A stretch of 64,000 bases of DNA from an uncultured bacterium (GTDB lineage Bacteria > Krumholzibacteriota > Krumholzibacteriia > LZORAL124-64-63): NCBI GenBank assembly GCA_903859215.1, contig CAIOLW010000241.1, forward strand, positions 44,084-108,083. Reading direction: 5' to 3'. Positions 9,101 to 18,706 of this stretch are shown piece by piece. The notes under the pieces were generated by a model. It was not told where the DNA came from, made no database searches, and was given only the letters and a program-made list of their open reading frames with translations. Both the position numbers and the translations under genes were made by a program. How positions within the stretch are numbered: the first letter of the stretch is position 1; each line of letters begins with the position of its first letter.

Positions 9101-12100
9101 TTCACCCAGGAAGAACTCCTCGTCCGCCAGCCGCTCGCCGTGGCTCAGCAGCTGCTCGCCGTCGATGCGCCGGACGCCTTCGCGCTCCCAGCGGCTGCCG
9201 AGGAACCGCAGGTCCGACAGCTGGAGATGCACCGCCGACGGCGCGCTGCCGCTGTCGTTCTCGTACCAGATGCGGGCGTGCGTGACGGCCTTGATGTTGG
9301 CCGCCGTGCCCGCCGAAACGGAGTCGACCGCAGCCAGCGGAATGCGGTACTTGCGCCAGGCGATGTTCTTCGACACCAGTTCCTGGACGTCGGCGTAGTC
9401 GCGATCGACGTCGACCAGCGCCGGCGTCTCCTTCAGGTCGATGGTGACCGTGAAGTAGCCGTTGGCCGTGTCCAGGCGTCCGTTGGCGTTCAGGTCCTCG
9501 GTGTCCTCGCGGTTGTTGCGCGCGGTATTGTTGATCTTGGGGAACGGCTCGTCCCCGTCGATGGAATATTCCGCCTTGTAGAGTTTGGCGTCCGAGGCGT
9601 CGCCATCCAGGCCGATGTCCTCATCGTACGTCCAGACGCCGTCCGGCTGCTTGTTGACGATGCCGTCTTCCTGCTGGAACGTGCCGGCAACGAGGTTGCC
9701 CTGGTCGTCCCGCGGCCAGAACCCGTCCTCGTTGATGTAGCCGAAGTCGATGTGGAGCTTTCCCGAGCGCAGGGCGGCATCCGGCACCTGGTCGTTGACC
9801 CAGACCTCGACGAACTGCGACTTCGAGAGGTCCAGTCCCGTGCGACTGACGCCCCGCATGATGCCGCCCCAGTTTTCCGGCCGCCAGATGCCGTCGGCCC
9901 GGAGGTACAGGTCCATCGCCGTCTGCGTCTCGTCGCGTTCCTGGTTGACCAGGTCCGGATTCAGGTACCGCCTGAGGACGCGGTCCTTCGGCAGGAACCA
10001 GCGGACGGTGTTGACACGGTCCGCAGGCTGGAAAGAGCGCGAGTCCGGGTGGGTGGCCAGCCAGCCGGACCCGAGTTTCGGCGAACTGGCCCACGACCAG
10101 CCGAGCCGGTTGAGCGTGACCATGTCGGACGCGTCGACGCCCTCGAAGTCCTCCAGGAACACCTGTCCCTTGGTGTTCGGGTTGGGCAGGCTGAGCGCCA
10201 GTTCGCCGAGGAACTGCACGCTGCTCTCGCGCTCGGAATCGTTCCGGCTCAGGAAATTCGCCACCGAAGTCAAAAACCGCGGCTTGAACGTGTGCTGCAG
10301 GTTCACGTTGCCGACCAGGTTCTTGCTCGGCTCCTCGCCCAGCTTGGCCTTCTCGCCGACGATCGATTCACTTTGGTACAGCACGCTGGTCGCCAGCTTG
10401 CTGTCCTGGCCCAGGTCGTAGCCGAGGCTCAGGCCCATCAGGCTGGTGTTGCCGCCGCCCATGAACGGCGCGTACTGGTAGTCCACGCTGATCTTGCTGT
10501 CGGCCGTCAGGTTCGCAGCCTCGCCCTTGAGCTGGATCTCGCCGAACGTGTAGTCGATCTCGTAGTCGACGTCGCGCGTCAGCTGACGCCCGTCGATCGT
10601 CACGGTCTCGGAGCCCTCCTCGATGTTCGAGGCTCCGAGGCTGAAGCTGCTGGCGGCAGCGGCATGGCGGGCAATGATCTTGAACTCGTCGTGCGTCACG
10701 AGGTCCGTCTGCGGGGTGTCGAAATCGTAGATCTTCGACAGGTTGGGAATCTTCGTCTGCAGGAACGTCCCCTCCCACTGGAACGGCTCCACGTCGGCAT
10801 ACGCCTTGTACTGGGCCTCGGAGGCGTTGAACGGCTCCGGGAAATCAAGCGGGAATTTCAGCAGTCCCTTCACGAGGTCGATCAGGTACGGGTCGTCCGC
10901 GTCGACGACGCCGTCGTGCGTCGCCTGCCCCTGCGCGTTGCGGCGGTCCAGGCCGAACACGCGGATGTAGTCGAGCCCGTTCTCGTCCTGCGCGGGCTGC
11001 CCGTTGCCGACCTCGTTCTTCTCGATCCGCAGCTCGAACGTCGACGGGTCGATGTTGGCGCCGCCGAGCGAGTAGATGTTCCTGAGCACGTACTTGAAGA
11101 CATGGGGATCCGGCTTGTTGTAAAGCGCCTTCAGCAGCTTCATCCGGTAGTACTTCCCCGTGCCACCCACGACATCCTGCGTCGGGTTGCCCATGACGTC
11201 GGGGTTGTCGCCCACCTGCGCGATCTCGCTGCCCAGCGCATCCTCGACCGTGTAGACGACAGCCAGGACGTCCGAGTTGTCCATCTGCGTGCGCATGTCG
11301 ATGGCCACGAGCCCGCCGTTGGCGTCGAGCATCGGGTCGAAGGCCGTGATCTCGCGCCAGCGCGGCCCGAAATCGTGCGGGACGTTGAAATCGATGCTGC
11401 CGTTGTCCCAGCCGCGGAAACCCTCGCGGTCCACGTAGACCGCGACGTTGGCGATGTCGCCCGGCTGGAACTGGCCGGTCGGCATCATCTCGAAGACCTT
11501 GACCGAGCTGTACCGGATGCGCTCGCCGGTGACGCGGCCCAGGGGCTCGTCGCCCGGCAGGTCGAGGCGGAAGAAGCGGTTGTTCAGGTACGCATAGGCG
11601 GGAATGATGTTGTCCGAGACCTGTCCGCCCTTGGCGTTGAACTGCTTCGAACTGGCTTCGGCCTTCTGCTTCGAAGCCACGACCGTGAACTCGGCGCGAC
11701 CGACCTGACCGGTCACCTTGACGCCGAAGAGGCCTGACTTGTTCGAACTGTAGCCCATCAACTGGCTGCCCGGGAGCGTCAGGCCGACATCGCCGGTCTC
11801 GATCGACCTGATCACCTCGTCGTCGAGCCCCCGGTACATCAGCTTGATCTTGGTCGCGTCAGGCCCCATCTGCTGGCTGTTGTGGTCGACCTCGAGGATG
11901 ATCTTCTCGCCGATCGTCCCGGACAGGTTGATCGACAGCTGCTGTTCCATTTCCAGCGTCGGAAACAGCGACTGGCTGCTGACGCGCTCGGTGGCGACGA
12001 ACGGCTTGATCACCGTGCTCTCGCCGTTCAGGGCGATATGCTCGCGACCGGTGATCTTGATCTGGGTCTTCTCGCCCTTGCCGATGATCTTCTCCAGCGT

Positions 12101-12781
12101 GCGCGGCAACTTCACAGGGATGGTGAGGTTGATCAGGCCCGTGTCCTGCGCGCTCTTGGTGCCGCCGGCGACGTTCAGGGCATCGGTGCGGTCGAGCACG
12201 CCGGCGACGTTGTGGCTGCGCGCCATGTAAGGGGCGATGTCGTCGACGAACAGTTCCACGACGTCGTCCCCGAACGGACGCGGCGGGTACCAGGTGAAGC
12301 CGCCGGGCAACGGCTCCGCGACCGGGATCAGGTTGAAGTACTTCGGGTGGACGGCTGCGATCACGATGCCCAGCCGGTCGTTGAACTCGACCAGGCTGTC
12401 CTTGCGCTGGAGGTCGACGTTCGCCCGCTGCCGCCACTGGCGACGCCAGATCGTTTCCAGGCTGGGCTGCAGGCCGGGTTCCCGGTGCGGGTCCACGCCC
12501 TGCCGGAGCAGCCGCTCGCGCTGCACAAGGCGGTCCTCGCCGAGCAGCGCCGGGTTCTCCGTGGCCTTCAGGAGGGCGTCCAGGCCGGGCAGCAGCGGGG
12601 TCGCGGGGGCTTCAGCCGCTGCCGCGGCCGGCGCCTCGGCGGGCGATTCAGAGGCGGCCCGACCGGCCAGGCCGGCGCCCAGGAGCAGGCCCAGCACCAC
12701 GCCGACCCACAATGGACGGCAGGCGGCGGGGAACCAGCCCCTCCGAAACGGGTATCCGGGCCTGCCAGGCGACCGGGACAA
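6152..12781 (-). CDS. sprA: SprA-type giant outer-membrane translocon protein
   Basis: A ~2,209-residue protein matching the SprA family, the outer-membrane pore of the type IX secretion and gliding apparatus in Bacteroidota. The N-terminal third has SprA-like segments: NLTIPVKLPRTLEKIIGKGEK split around a TQIKITG stretch, DHNSQQMGPDATKIKL, YSSNKSGLFGVKVTGQVG, and VFLEDFEGVDAS further on. The C-terminal part alternates short beta strands as expected of a very large barrel and ends in phenylalanine (EATFVF). A Pro/Ala/Gly-rich, then charged stretch interrupts the barrel at about residues 1784-1900. Start: the frame is open up to TTG at 12934, but TTG at 12781 lies nine bases after AAGGAG and begins a convincing signal peptide (VGVVLGLLLGAGLAGRA). 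No other T9SS gene is in the window. Confidence 0.88.
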   Translation of the reverse strand: MSRSPGRPGYPFRRGWFPAACRPLWVGVVLGLLLGAGLAGRAASESPAEAPAAAAAEAPATPLLPGLDALLKATENPALLGEDRLVQRERLLRQGVDPHREPGLQPSLETIWRRQWRQRANVDLQRKDSLVEFNDRLGIVIAAVHPKYFNLIPVAEPLPGGFTWYPPRPFGDDVVELFVDDIAPYMARSHNVAGVLDRTDALNVAGGTKSAQDTGLINLTIPVKLPRTLEKIIGKGEKTQIKITGREHIALNGESTVIKPFVATERVSSQSLFPTLEMEQQLSINLSGTIGEKIILEVDHNSQQMGPDATKIKLMYRGLDDEVIRSIETGDVGLTLPGSQLMGYSSNKSGLFGVKVTGQVGRAEFTVVASKQKAEASSKQFNAKGGQVSDNIIPAYAYLNNRFFRLDLPGDEPLGRVTGERIRYSSVKVFEMMPTGQFQPGDIANVAVYVDREGFRGWDNGSIDFNVPHDFGPRWREITAFDPMLDANGGLVAIDMRTQMDNSDVLAVVYTVEDALGSEIAQVGDNPDVMGNPTQDVVGGTGKYYRMKLLKALYNKPDPHVFKYVLRNIYSLGGANIDPSTFELRIEKNEVGNGQPAQDENGLDYIRVFGLDRRNAQGQATHDGVVDADDPYLIDLVKGLLKFPLDFPEPFNASEAQYKAYADVEPFQWEGTFLQTKIPNLSKIYDFDTPQTDLVTHDEFKIIARHAAAASSFSLGASNIEEGSETVTIDGRQLTRDVDYEIDYTFGEIQLKGEAANLTADSKISVDYQYAPFMGGGNTSLMGLSLGYDLGQDSKLATSVLYQSESIVGEKAKLGEEPSKNLVGNVNLQHTFKPRFLTSVANFLSRNDSERESSVQFLGELALSLPNPNTKGQVFLEDFEGVDASDMVTLNRLGWSWASSPKLGSGWLATHPDSRSFQPADRVNTVRWFLPKDRVLRRYLNPDLVNQERDETQTAMDLYLRADGIWRPENWGGIMRGVSRTGLDLSKSQFVEVWVNDQVPDAALRSGKLHIDFGYINEDGFWPRDDQGNLVAGTFQQEDGIVNKQPDGVWTYDEDIGLDGDASDAKLYKAEYSIDGDEPFPKINNTARNNREDTEDLNANGRLDTANGYFTVTIDLKETPALVDVDRDYADVQELVSKNIAWRKYRIPLAAVDSVSAGTAANIKAVTHARIWYENDSGSAPSAVHLQLSDLRFLGSRWEREGVRRIDGEQLLSHGERLADEEFFLGEVNNKENPDYSPPFAVHVENNIPDKEQSLVLNFQDLERGHLMRISKQVSPRGDDYTGYRNMSWYWFNPSHATADLDLLFRVGADSLNYYEIAYRFSDGAAKTGWHRMSLGMAELSNAKTGDLAEDGSLHAIVPDLESGDEYLVRVVGRPDLRRVRRYFVGVANNMLTEPASGYFYINDVRLEGVKRDHGMAQRAGVRVNMADVFKVDFDWKHTDDAYHGLDKAVGSGIDHGEWSLQNSFNVEDFFPLAGFRLPVSGSRRQATDRPKYVTNSDIEIIDPDMLTAMSTIVTREQFSARLNHTPGKAPLLRYLVDPWSAQLSGSREKTDSPLLLSRSKSLQGGLNFDLRIMGNYMLGAYPVLRWVPIVKGVSIVPRRIALGASFSSTEGAATTITETGFVTVRPVDRRRIGKLNGSVDYSPLQIVDMAFSFISDRDLLREQKQLGVNIGQENRRSYDLRVTFTPPKGLKFPASPLFAPARFTLRMIDQISPSLQFTGGFADVHDPATRQPGDPDNIRSVSNAGSWDLRLQLPVGDAVKKIFPEQRWSATQRDQMLASQRRLEDREARRVPGGPPLIPPAGTGNPPATPAPGATDSTGIARGTPPSTDPTAAAGADDQLLAPDERKRREDERLLAAAEARVEQEQEDQRRSGATGMPATGAMPPPGGPVTSAGGGGFGPRALVDPFISVLRNTSPLKVTLTRRRNSNYVRLLDPATFWYEAGFNSELDVDAARFAAHGFDEQESVTLATNTRVTRQLSLDLKYSNNNSRREQVGSESRSLHTEWPDVQFSLTGIEKWRLLGGGKKEGDGWFRSSSFNVGYKRSLTVNNFTATVYSPTYSTTIQPRWSFTFPSGLSATLNANLKWDDVRGNGVTTTTNQSRYGLQVRHQFKAEQFLAKMGLYRPGSSQNVTLDVDLSYQKDRTDRVNPGLADTAPTGQKRLSLDPRFTYQISKNLNGAIRFKFARSSNIATGQHSTTLGLGVEATFVF

Positions 12782-13019
12782 ACGCGGGATCTCCTTGGTA
12801 GCTCGGGGTTGGCCGCCAAAATACTGCTGGTCCGGCCGTCGCCCGTCTACGAAAATGGTCAGGCTGTGCCCCACGAGCGGCCCCACCTGCCGCAACTCCC
12901 CGGGTGGGAGGTGCGGCCCGGGCAGCCCGGACAAGCCATCCGGGGGCCGACGGCCCCCGGTTCGTCAGTCGCCGGCGACAGGGCGCGAGAGACCGCCACG
13001 GCACGCAGCCGCCACAACC

Positions 13020-14435
13020 ATGAAAGCGTCTATGCGCTTGATTAACAGGCACTTGCTGACGGCTACCGCGGGGCCATTCGTCTTCGGCTGGGTCGTGATC
13101 ACGTTCCTGCTGATGATAGATGTCCTGTTCAGGTACGTCGATCTGTTTGTCAGCAAGGGCGTGCCGTTCCTCCTGGCCACGCGGGTCCTGGGCCTGAGCC
13201 TGGGGCATACTTTTGCATTGTCCGTGCCAATGGCGGTGCTGGTCGGGGTACTGATGGGAGTCGGGCAACTGGCCGCCGACCATGAAATTACGGCCATGAG
13301 GGCCAGCGGGCTCAGCCTGTGGACCATTGCCCGTCCCCTGTTCCTGGCGGCAGCGGTGGTCACAGCCACCCAGGCGGCCTACAACCACTACGTCTACCCG
13401 CGGTCCAACCACCTCCTGGTCAACCTGCTGCAGGACATCAGCCGGCAGAAACCGATGCTCGAGATCCGCGAGCACCAGTTCACCGACCTCAACGACAAAC
13501 TCACGATCTTCGTGCGCCACAAGGACGACCGCACCGGCGCCATCGGCGAGGTCTCGATCTTCGAGAAGGCGCAGCCGGGCGACCCCTCGCCCCGGCTGAC
13601 CATCGCGGCCCGCGGTCACATCATTCCCGACCACGAGCGGGACCAGCTGCGGATCGAGCTCGAGGACGGCGAGATCCACGAGATGCCCGACCCGCAGAAG
13701 CCCGGCACCTACCAGTTGACGCGGTTCAAGCGGCACAACCTGGTGGTCGACCACATGGAACAGGACTTCCAGGCTTCCGACCGCACCGCCCGCGGCGACC
13801 GCGAGATGGACCTGACAGCACTGCGCGCCGCCATGCTCGAGGAGCGCGGGCACAAAGTCGAGGTGCGCGGGCGCGTGCGTGAGCAGGCCGGCACGATCCT
13901 CGACGAGCAGTGGAAGGTCCTGGACCCGGCCGGGCGCGCAACCCTGGCCAACGCCGCCGGCGGGGACAGCCCGCGCGCGGATGTCCTGGACGGCCGTTTC
14001 CGCGCCACCCGCCAGAAGGTGCAGCGCGCGCTGGACCAGGACCGCTACCAGATCCGCCTCTACGAGAGCTACCAGATGAAGGAGAACAAGTACGACGTCG
14101 AGTACCACAAGAAGTTCGCGATCCCGGTCGCCTGCCTGGTCTTCGTCCTGCTCGGCGTTCCCATGGCTGTGGCCGGCTCACGCAGCGGCCGGGGCATCAG
14201 CGTTTCCCTGGCCCTGGCCGTGTACCTCGTGTACTACGCGTTCCTGATGGGCGGCGAGAAGCTGGCCGACCGCGGGCGCCTGGATCCCGTCGTGGCCATG
14301 TGGGCCGCCAACGTGGTCCTGACCGGCATCGGCATCCCCCTGTTCGCGCACACGGTACGTGAAGGACGGCTGCCCGACCTGCCGACGCTGCCCTGGCGAC
14401 GGCGCAGCGGCGACGACCGAGGGGCGGCACGATGA
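13020..14435 (+). CDS. lptF: LPS export permease LptF
   Basis: An inner-membrane subunit of the LptB2FG ABC exporter that extracts lipopolysaccharide and passes it to LptC. The 471 residues show the YjgP/YjgQ layout: three N-terminal membrane spans (about residues 17-37, 60-80 and 100-122), a large periplasmic jellyroll domain (~125-370), and three C-terminal spans beginning at KKFAIPVACLVFVLLGVPMAV. The motif DHEITAMRASG after the second span is the coupling helix facing LptB. ATG at 13020 or 13032 could be used, and neither has a good SD match. The stop overlaps the lptG start (ATGA). It is divergent from sprA. At 471 residues it is longer than E. coli LptF (~366) because of an enlarged periplasmic part. 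Confidence 0.9.
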   Translation: MKASMRLINRHLLTATAGPFVFGWVVITFLLMIDVLFRYVDLFVSKGVPFLLATRVLGLSLGHTFALSVPMAVLVGVLMGVGQLAADHEITAMRASGLSLWTIARPLFLAAAVVTATQAAYNHYVYPRSNHLLVNLLQDISRQKPMLEIREHQFTDLNDKLTIFVRHKDDRTGAIGEVSIFEKAQPGDPSPRLTIAARGHIIPDHERDQLRIELEDGEIHEMPDPQKPGTYQLTRFKRHNLVVDHMEQDFQASDRTARGDREMDLTALRAAMLEERGHKVEVRGRVREQAGTILDEQWKVLDPAGRATLANAAGGDSPRADVLDGRFRATRQKVQRALDQDRYQIRLYESYQMKENKYDVEYHKKFAIPVACLVFVLLGVPMAVAGSRSGRGISVSLALAVYLVYYAFLMGGEKLADRGRLDPVVAMWAANVVLTGIGIPLFAHTVREGRLPDLPTLPWRRRSGDDRGAAR

Positions 14436-15505
14436 CCATCATCCACCACCGGCTGCTGGTGACGTTCCTCCGCTACCTCCTGTACTGCATGCTGGGCGCG
14501 CTCGTCCTGTTCACGATGGTCGACCTGCTCGAGAACATGGGCAGCTTCGTCGACAACGCCGCCAGCAGCAGTGAGGTCCTGCGCTACTACCTGTACAAGT
14601 CCGCGTGGATCGTCGACATCGTGTTGCCGATTTCGATGCTCATGGCCACGCTGTTCTCGGTGGGCCAGATGGCGCGCTATCTCGAACTGACCGCGCTGTT
14701 CGCCGCCGGTTGGTCGCTGATGAGGGTCACCCGCCCGCTGGTGGTGCTGGCCGCGGTCACGTCCCTGCTGTCGCTGGCCTGGCGCGAGTTCGTGCTGCCG
14801 AAGGCGAACATCGCCCGCGACCGCGTGTGGGAAGTGGAGATCCACAAGCGCGCCGACCTGATCCGCCCGACCCAGAACCTCGCCCTGACCGGGCCCGATG
14901 GGCGCCTTTACTACGCGCGGCGCTACGACCCGGGCACGCGACTGCTGACCGGCCTGAAGATCCTGACGCGCCAGGATGCGCGCGTGACCGAGCGGATCGA
15001 CGCCGCCCGCGCCGAATGGGATGGCGAGCACTGGACGCTGGTCGACGGGACGCGGCGCGTGTTCGACGGGGATGCCGAGCGGCTGTCGACGTTCACGCGG
15101 CTGACCGCGACCGACCTGACGATCAAGCCGCAGGCCTTCGAACGCGACCGGATCGCCCAGGAAGACATGAATATCCGGCAGCTGTGGGAGTATTCCGGGC
15201 TGGTCCGCCAGACCGGCGGCGACCCGCGTTCGGCCGAGGTGGACCTGCAGTTCAACCTCGCCTTCCCCCTGGTCAACCTGATCGTCGTGCTGATGGGCAT
15301 CGTCCTGGCGTCGGGCCCCCGCAAGACCACCGTCGCCTCGGGATTCGGCCTGACGATGGCCGTCAGTTTCGGCTACTACCTGTTCATGAACTTCGGGCGG
15401 GCGCTCGGCCACGCCGGAGCCGTCCCCCCGGTCGCCGCCGCCTGGGCGGGCAACCTGTTCTACGGACTCGCGTTCTGCGGGCTCTTCCTGCGGGCCCGGC
15501 GTTAG
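14432..15505 (+). CDS. lptG: LPS export permease LptG
   Basis: The second YjgP/YjgQ permease of the LptB2FG exporter, 357 residues, close to the usual size. Membrane spans lie near residues 12-32, 58-78 and 100-118, and three more follow residue ~265 (FNLAFPLVNLIVVLMGIVLAS onward). The coupling segment MARYLELTALFAAGWSLMR is typical. Between the membrane halves lies the periplasmic jellyroll. Its ATG overlaps the lptF stop by 4 bp, so the two subunits should be made in step. The matching ATPase (lptB) and lptC lie ~12 kb away in the minus-strand block. Confidence 0.92.
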   Translation: MTIIHHRLLVTFLRYLLYCMLGALVLFTMVDLLENMGSFVDNAASSSEVLRYYLYKSAWIVDIVLPISMLMATLFSVGQMARYLELTALFAAGWSLMRVTRPLVVLAAVTSLLSLAWREFVLPKANIARDRVWEVEIHKRADLIRPTQNLALTGPDGRLYYARRYDPGTRLLTGLKILTRQDARVTERIDAARAEWDGEHWTLVDGTRRVFDGDAERLSTFTRLTATDLTIKPQAFERDRIAQEDMNIRQLWEYSGLVRQTGGDPRSAEVDLQFNLAFPLVNLIVVLMGIVLASGPRKTTVASGFGLTMAVSFGYYLFMNFGRALGHAGAVPPVAAAWAGNLFYGLAFCGLFLRARR

Positions 15506-15536
15506 CCGGGACCGGCGGCTGATTTGGCTGGACTCC

Positions 15537-15565
15537 TTGCCCGGGCCGTCCTAGCTTGGTAAATT
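15537..15565 (+). promoter_or_regulatory. Candidate sigma-70 promoter for the PKD lipoprotein
   Basis: TTGCCC, 17 bases, TAAATT, placed ~90 bp before the ATG of the lipoprotein gene in an otherwise GC-rich gap. The -10 hexamer matches at four of six positions and the -35 at three to four. Confidence 0.45.
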
Positions 15566-15655
15566 GAAACCACAGGCAGACCGGTCCCGGGCCGCGTCCC
15601 GGAACCGCTGATCGGCACCGCCCCCGGCGACCCCACAGGGAGAGCAAACCAGCTC

Positions 15656-16330
15656 ATGAAACGCGTTTCCATCCCCTTGGCGATTAGCCTCACCCTGATC
15701 GCGGCGGCCCTGCTCAGCACAGGCTGCAAGCAGAACAGCAAGCCGCGCATCACCCGCATGACCGTCAGCCCCGCCTGCGGCGTGGTCCCGGTCGAGGTTT
15801 CCGCGACCGCCTACGCCTCCGGTGGTGACGAGTCGGGCAATCCCCTGGGCGGCAACAACAACCTCGAGATGAACTGGGACTTCGGCGACGAAGGCACCGG
15901 TACCACCTCGGTCGCCTACCACACGTATGCCGAACCAGGCACGTACAATGTGGTGGTGACGGCGGTCGACCCCGCTGGTGAATCGGCCAGCGCGACCCTT
16001 CCGGTGACCGTGCTCGCGGACAGCCTGGTCGTCGAGGCGTCCACCGACTTCCCCGCCGGCACCCTGACCACGGCTGACACCGTCCATTTCGCGGCGGCCA
16101 TTTCGTCGTGCGACGTCGACTTCCCGGCCGTACCCGGCGATGCGGTGAAACTGTCATTCCGCTGGCAGATGAACGACGCGGCCCACCACGTCTACACCAG
16201 CCCGCATCCCGCCTTCCGTTTCACGACGGTCGGCGAGTACGATGTGAACCTCACGGTCACCTATGCGGCCTGGGCCGTCACACGCCACCGCACGATCCAC
16301 CTGTCGGTCGCGGCGCCCGGCGCCAACTGA
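15656..16330 (+). CDS. PKD-domain lipoprotein
   Basis: A 224-residue exported lipoprotein. The signal peptide ends in a lipobox with the acylated Cys at position 24 (LLSTGC). A PKD domain follows: the signature NWDFGDEGTG near residue 63, then SVAYHTYAEPGTYNVVVTAVD. A second PKD-like half (SFRWQMND... YDVNLTVTY) fills the C-terminal part. PKD domains are immunoglobulin-like modules that mediate surface protein or polysaccharide contacts. It is a single-gene unit: a promoter-like element lies upstream and a perfect palindrome terminator follows 38 bp after the stop. The ligand is unknown. Confidence 0.85.
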   Translation: MKRVSIPLAISLTLIAAALLSTGCKQNSKPRITRMTVSPACGVVPVEVSATAYASGGDESGNPLGGNNNLEMNWDFGDEGTGTTSVAYHTYAEPGTYNVVVTAVDPAGESASATLPVTVLADSLVVEASTDFPAGTLTTADTVHFAAAISSCDVDFPAVPGDAVKLSFRWQMNDAAHHVYTSPHPAFRFTTVGEYDVNLTVTYAAWAVTRHRTIHLSVAAPGAN

Positions 16331-16368
16331 CCGCCCGCCCCCGGGCGGCGCGGCCGGTGAAAAGGAAC

Positions 16369-16396
16369 GCGGCGGGACTCCCGGGAGTCCCGCCGC
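16369..16396. terminator. Bidirectional intrinsic terminator, perfect palindrome
   Basis: The 28-bp palindrome has arms GCGGCGGGACTCCC and GGGAGTCCCGCCGC. It is followed by TTCTTCTT on the plus strand and by GTTCCTTTT on the minus strand. It separates the convergent lipoprotein and metK genes and should terminate both. Confidence 0.85.
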
Positions 16397-16428
16397 TTCT
16401 TCTTGCCCCACCCGCGTCCGCGATGCGA

Positions 16429-17574
<1,146 letters not shown>

Positions 17575-17626
17575 TCGACGGTCCTTCCCCTCGTAATCCG
17601 GGCCGCCCCCGCAGTGGCGACCGGCC

Positions 17627-18706
17627 TCAAACGTTCTGCGCCCTCGCGAGCGCCTCCTTCAACTTGACGATACGATCGACCGGAACCGGGTCGACGTTAC
17701 CGAGAACTGCCAGGTGGCAGCTCAGGTAATCCCCGTACTGGACCAGCGACATGACCCGCGACAGGGCGTCGGGCCCGCCGCCCCGCAATTCGTGCACGGC
17801 GCCGAACTGGTCACCCAGCAGCTCCCGGGTCAGCCCTACACGCAGGGACGTGCGCGGATGCTCGTCGGCCGCACGCAGGATCAGGAGCGCGAACCGTTCG
17901 CGGTCCGCGGGATCCAGGCACCAGCCGACCAGGTCGTTGTGGTCCAGTTCGGGGAAGGCCGCCAGCAGCGCCGGCACCTTGCTGTTCTCGTTCAACTGGC
18001 CCTTCAGGCGGACACCGGCCGCATGGCTTTCACCGCCGCAAGTGTAGATCACCGGCACGCGACCCGCCAGTTCGCGGGCCAGGGTGCCGGCCGGGAGGTT
18101 TCCCCCGGGATCGGCCTCCCAACCGGCCGTTTCGGGGCCCCAGGGGCGCCGGCGCGCAGCATCGGCGCCCTCGAGCGTCCCGGCGGCGGCAGCCAGGGTC
18201 GCCGCGGGATCCGCCGTGACGCCCAGGCGCCCCAGGACGCGGGCCAGGGCCCCCACGCCGAAGCCCACGCTGGCCCGGGGCGGCAGCCCCCCCGGCAGGC
18301 TGACGACCGGGACGCCGTCGCGAGCGGCCAGCGCAGCAAGTTCCCCGCCGGTCGAGATCACGACCCGGCGGCATCCCCTCTGCCCCGCGGCCGCGTAGGA
18401 CGACAGGGTCTCCTCGGTACTACCTGAGTAACTGGCGGCGATGACGAGGTCGTCGCCCCCGACCCAGCCCGGCAGGCCGTAGTCCCGCCAGACGGACAGC
18501 GACACCGTCCCGGCAGCCAGCAGCGGTTGCACGAGGTCGGCGGCGATCGCCGAGCCTCCCATGCCGCAGACGACGAGGCGCCGTGCGGACAGGGCCGGCG
18601 CGATCGCGTCCAGTCCGGCCAGGTTCGCGCTCTCGCGCAACTGGGCGGGCAGCGCCGCCACGAGCTGGAACATCCGGCCCGCGCCACCTTCCGGCCATCG
18701 GCTCAC
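17627..18706 (-). CDS. Bifunctional phosphoglucose/phosphomannose isomerase
   Basis: A double-SIS sugar-phosphate isomerase of the archaeal/bacterial Pgi/Pmi type, interconverting fructose-6-P with glucose-6-P and mannose-6-P. Recognised by [12 protein letters not shown] (first phosphate loop, ~residue 48), [14 protein letters not shown], the catalytic-region [26 protein letters not shown], and a C-terminal lysine helix ([11 protein letters not shown]). At 359 residues it is the expected size. The GTG start overlaps the EI stop by 4 bp. Its position directly after the PTS genes fits: a mannose-class PTS delivers hexose-6-phosphates that this enzyme would feed into glycolysis. Confidence 0.88.
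   Translation of the reverse strand: MSRWPEGGAGRMFQLVAALPAQLRESANLAGLDAIAPALSARRLVVCGMGGSAIAADLVQPLLAAGTVSLSVWRDYGLPGWVGGDDLVIAASYSGSTEETLSSYAAAGQRGCRRVVISTGGELAALAARDGVPVVSLPGGLPPRASVGFGVGALARVLGRLGVTADPAATLAAAAGTLEGADAARRRPWGPETAGWEADPGGNLPAGTLARELAGRVPVIYTCGGESHAAGVRLKGQLNENSKVPALLAAFPELDHNDLVGWCLDPADRERFALLILRAADEHPRTSLRVGLTRELLGDQFGAVHELRGGGPDALSRVMSLVQYGDYLSCHLAVLGNVDPVPVDRIVKLKEALARAQNV

Noticed and set aside
6905..11737. 1,610-residue open frame on the plus strand antisense to sprA
   Set aside because: A shadow of a GC-rich coding strand: the minus-strand frame has clear SprA motifs, while the plus frame is full of Arg/Val/Asp low-complexity without any motif. Similar long antisense frames over pyrG, argS, kds and gap were rejected for the same reason.
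13020..13034. lptF start at upstream in-frame codons (frame open from 12237)
   Set aside because: The upstream part overlaps sprA antisense and encodes Arg/Pro/Ser-rich noise. Family alignment begins at the MRLINRHLL segment.
15515..15540. Sigma-54-like TGGCTGG...TTGCC before the PKD lipoprotein
   Set aside because: GG to GC spacing is 11, not 10. Sigma-54 promoters do not tolerate this, and a sigma-70-like pair fits the same region better.
17575..17626. SAM riboswitch ahead of metK
   Set aside because: Only 52 bp separate metK from the upstream gene, and no SAM-I, SAM-II or SAH riboswitch core is visible.
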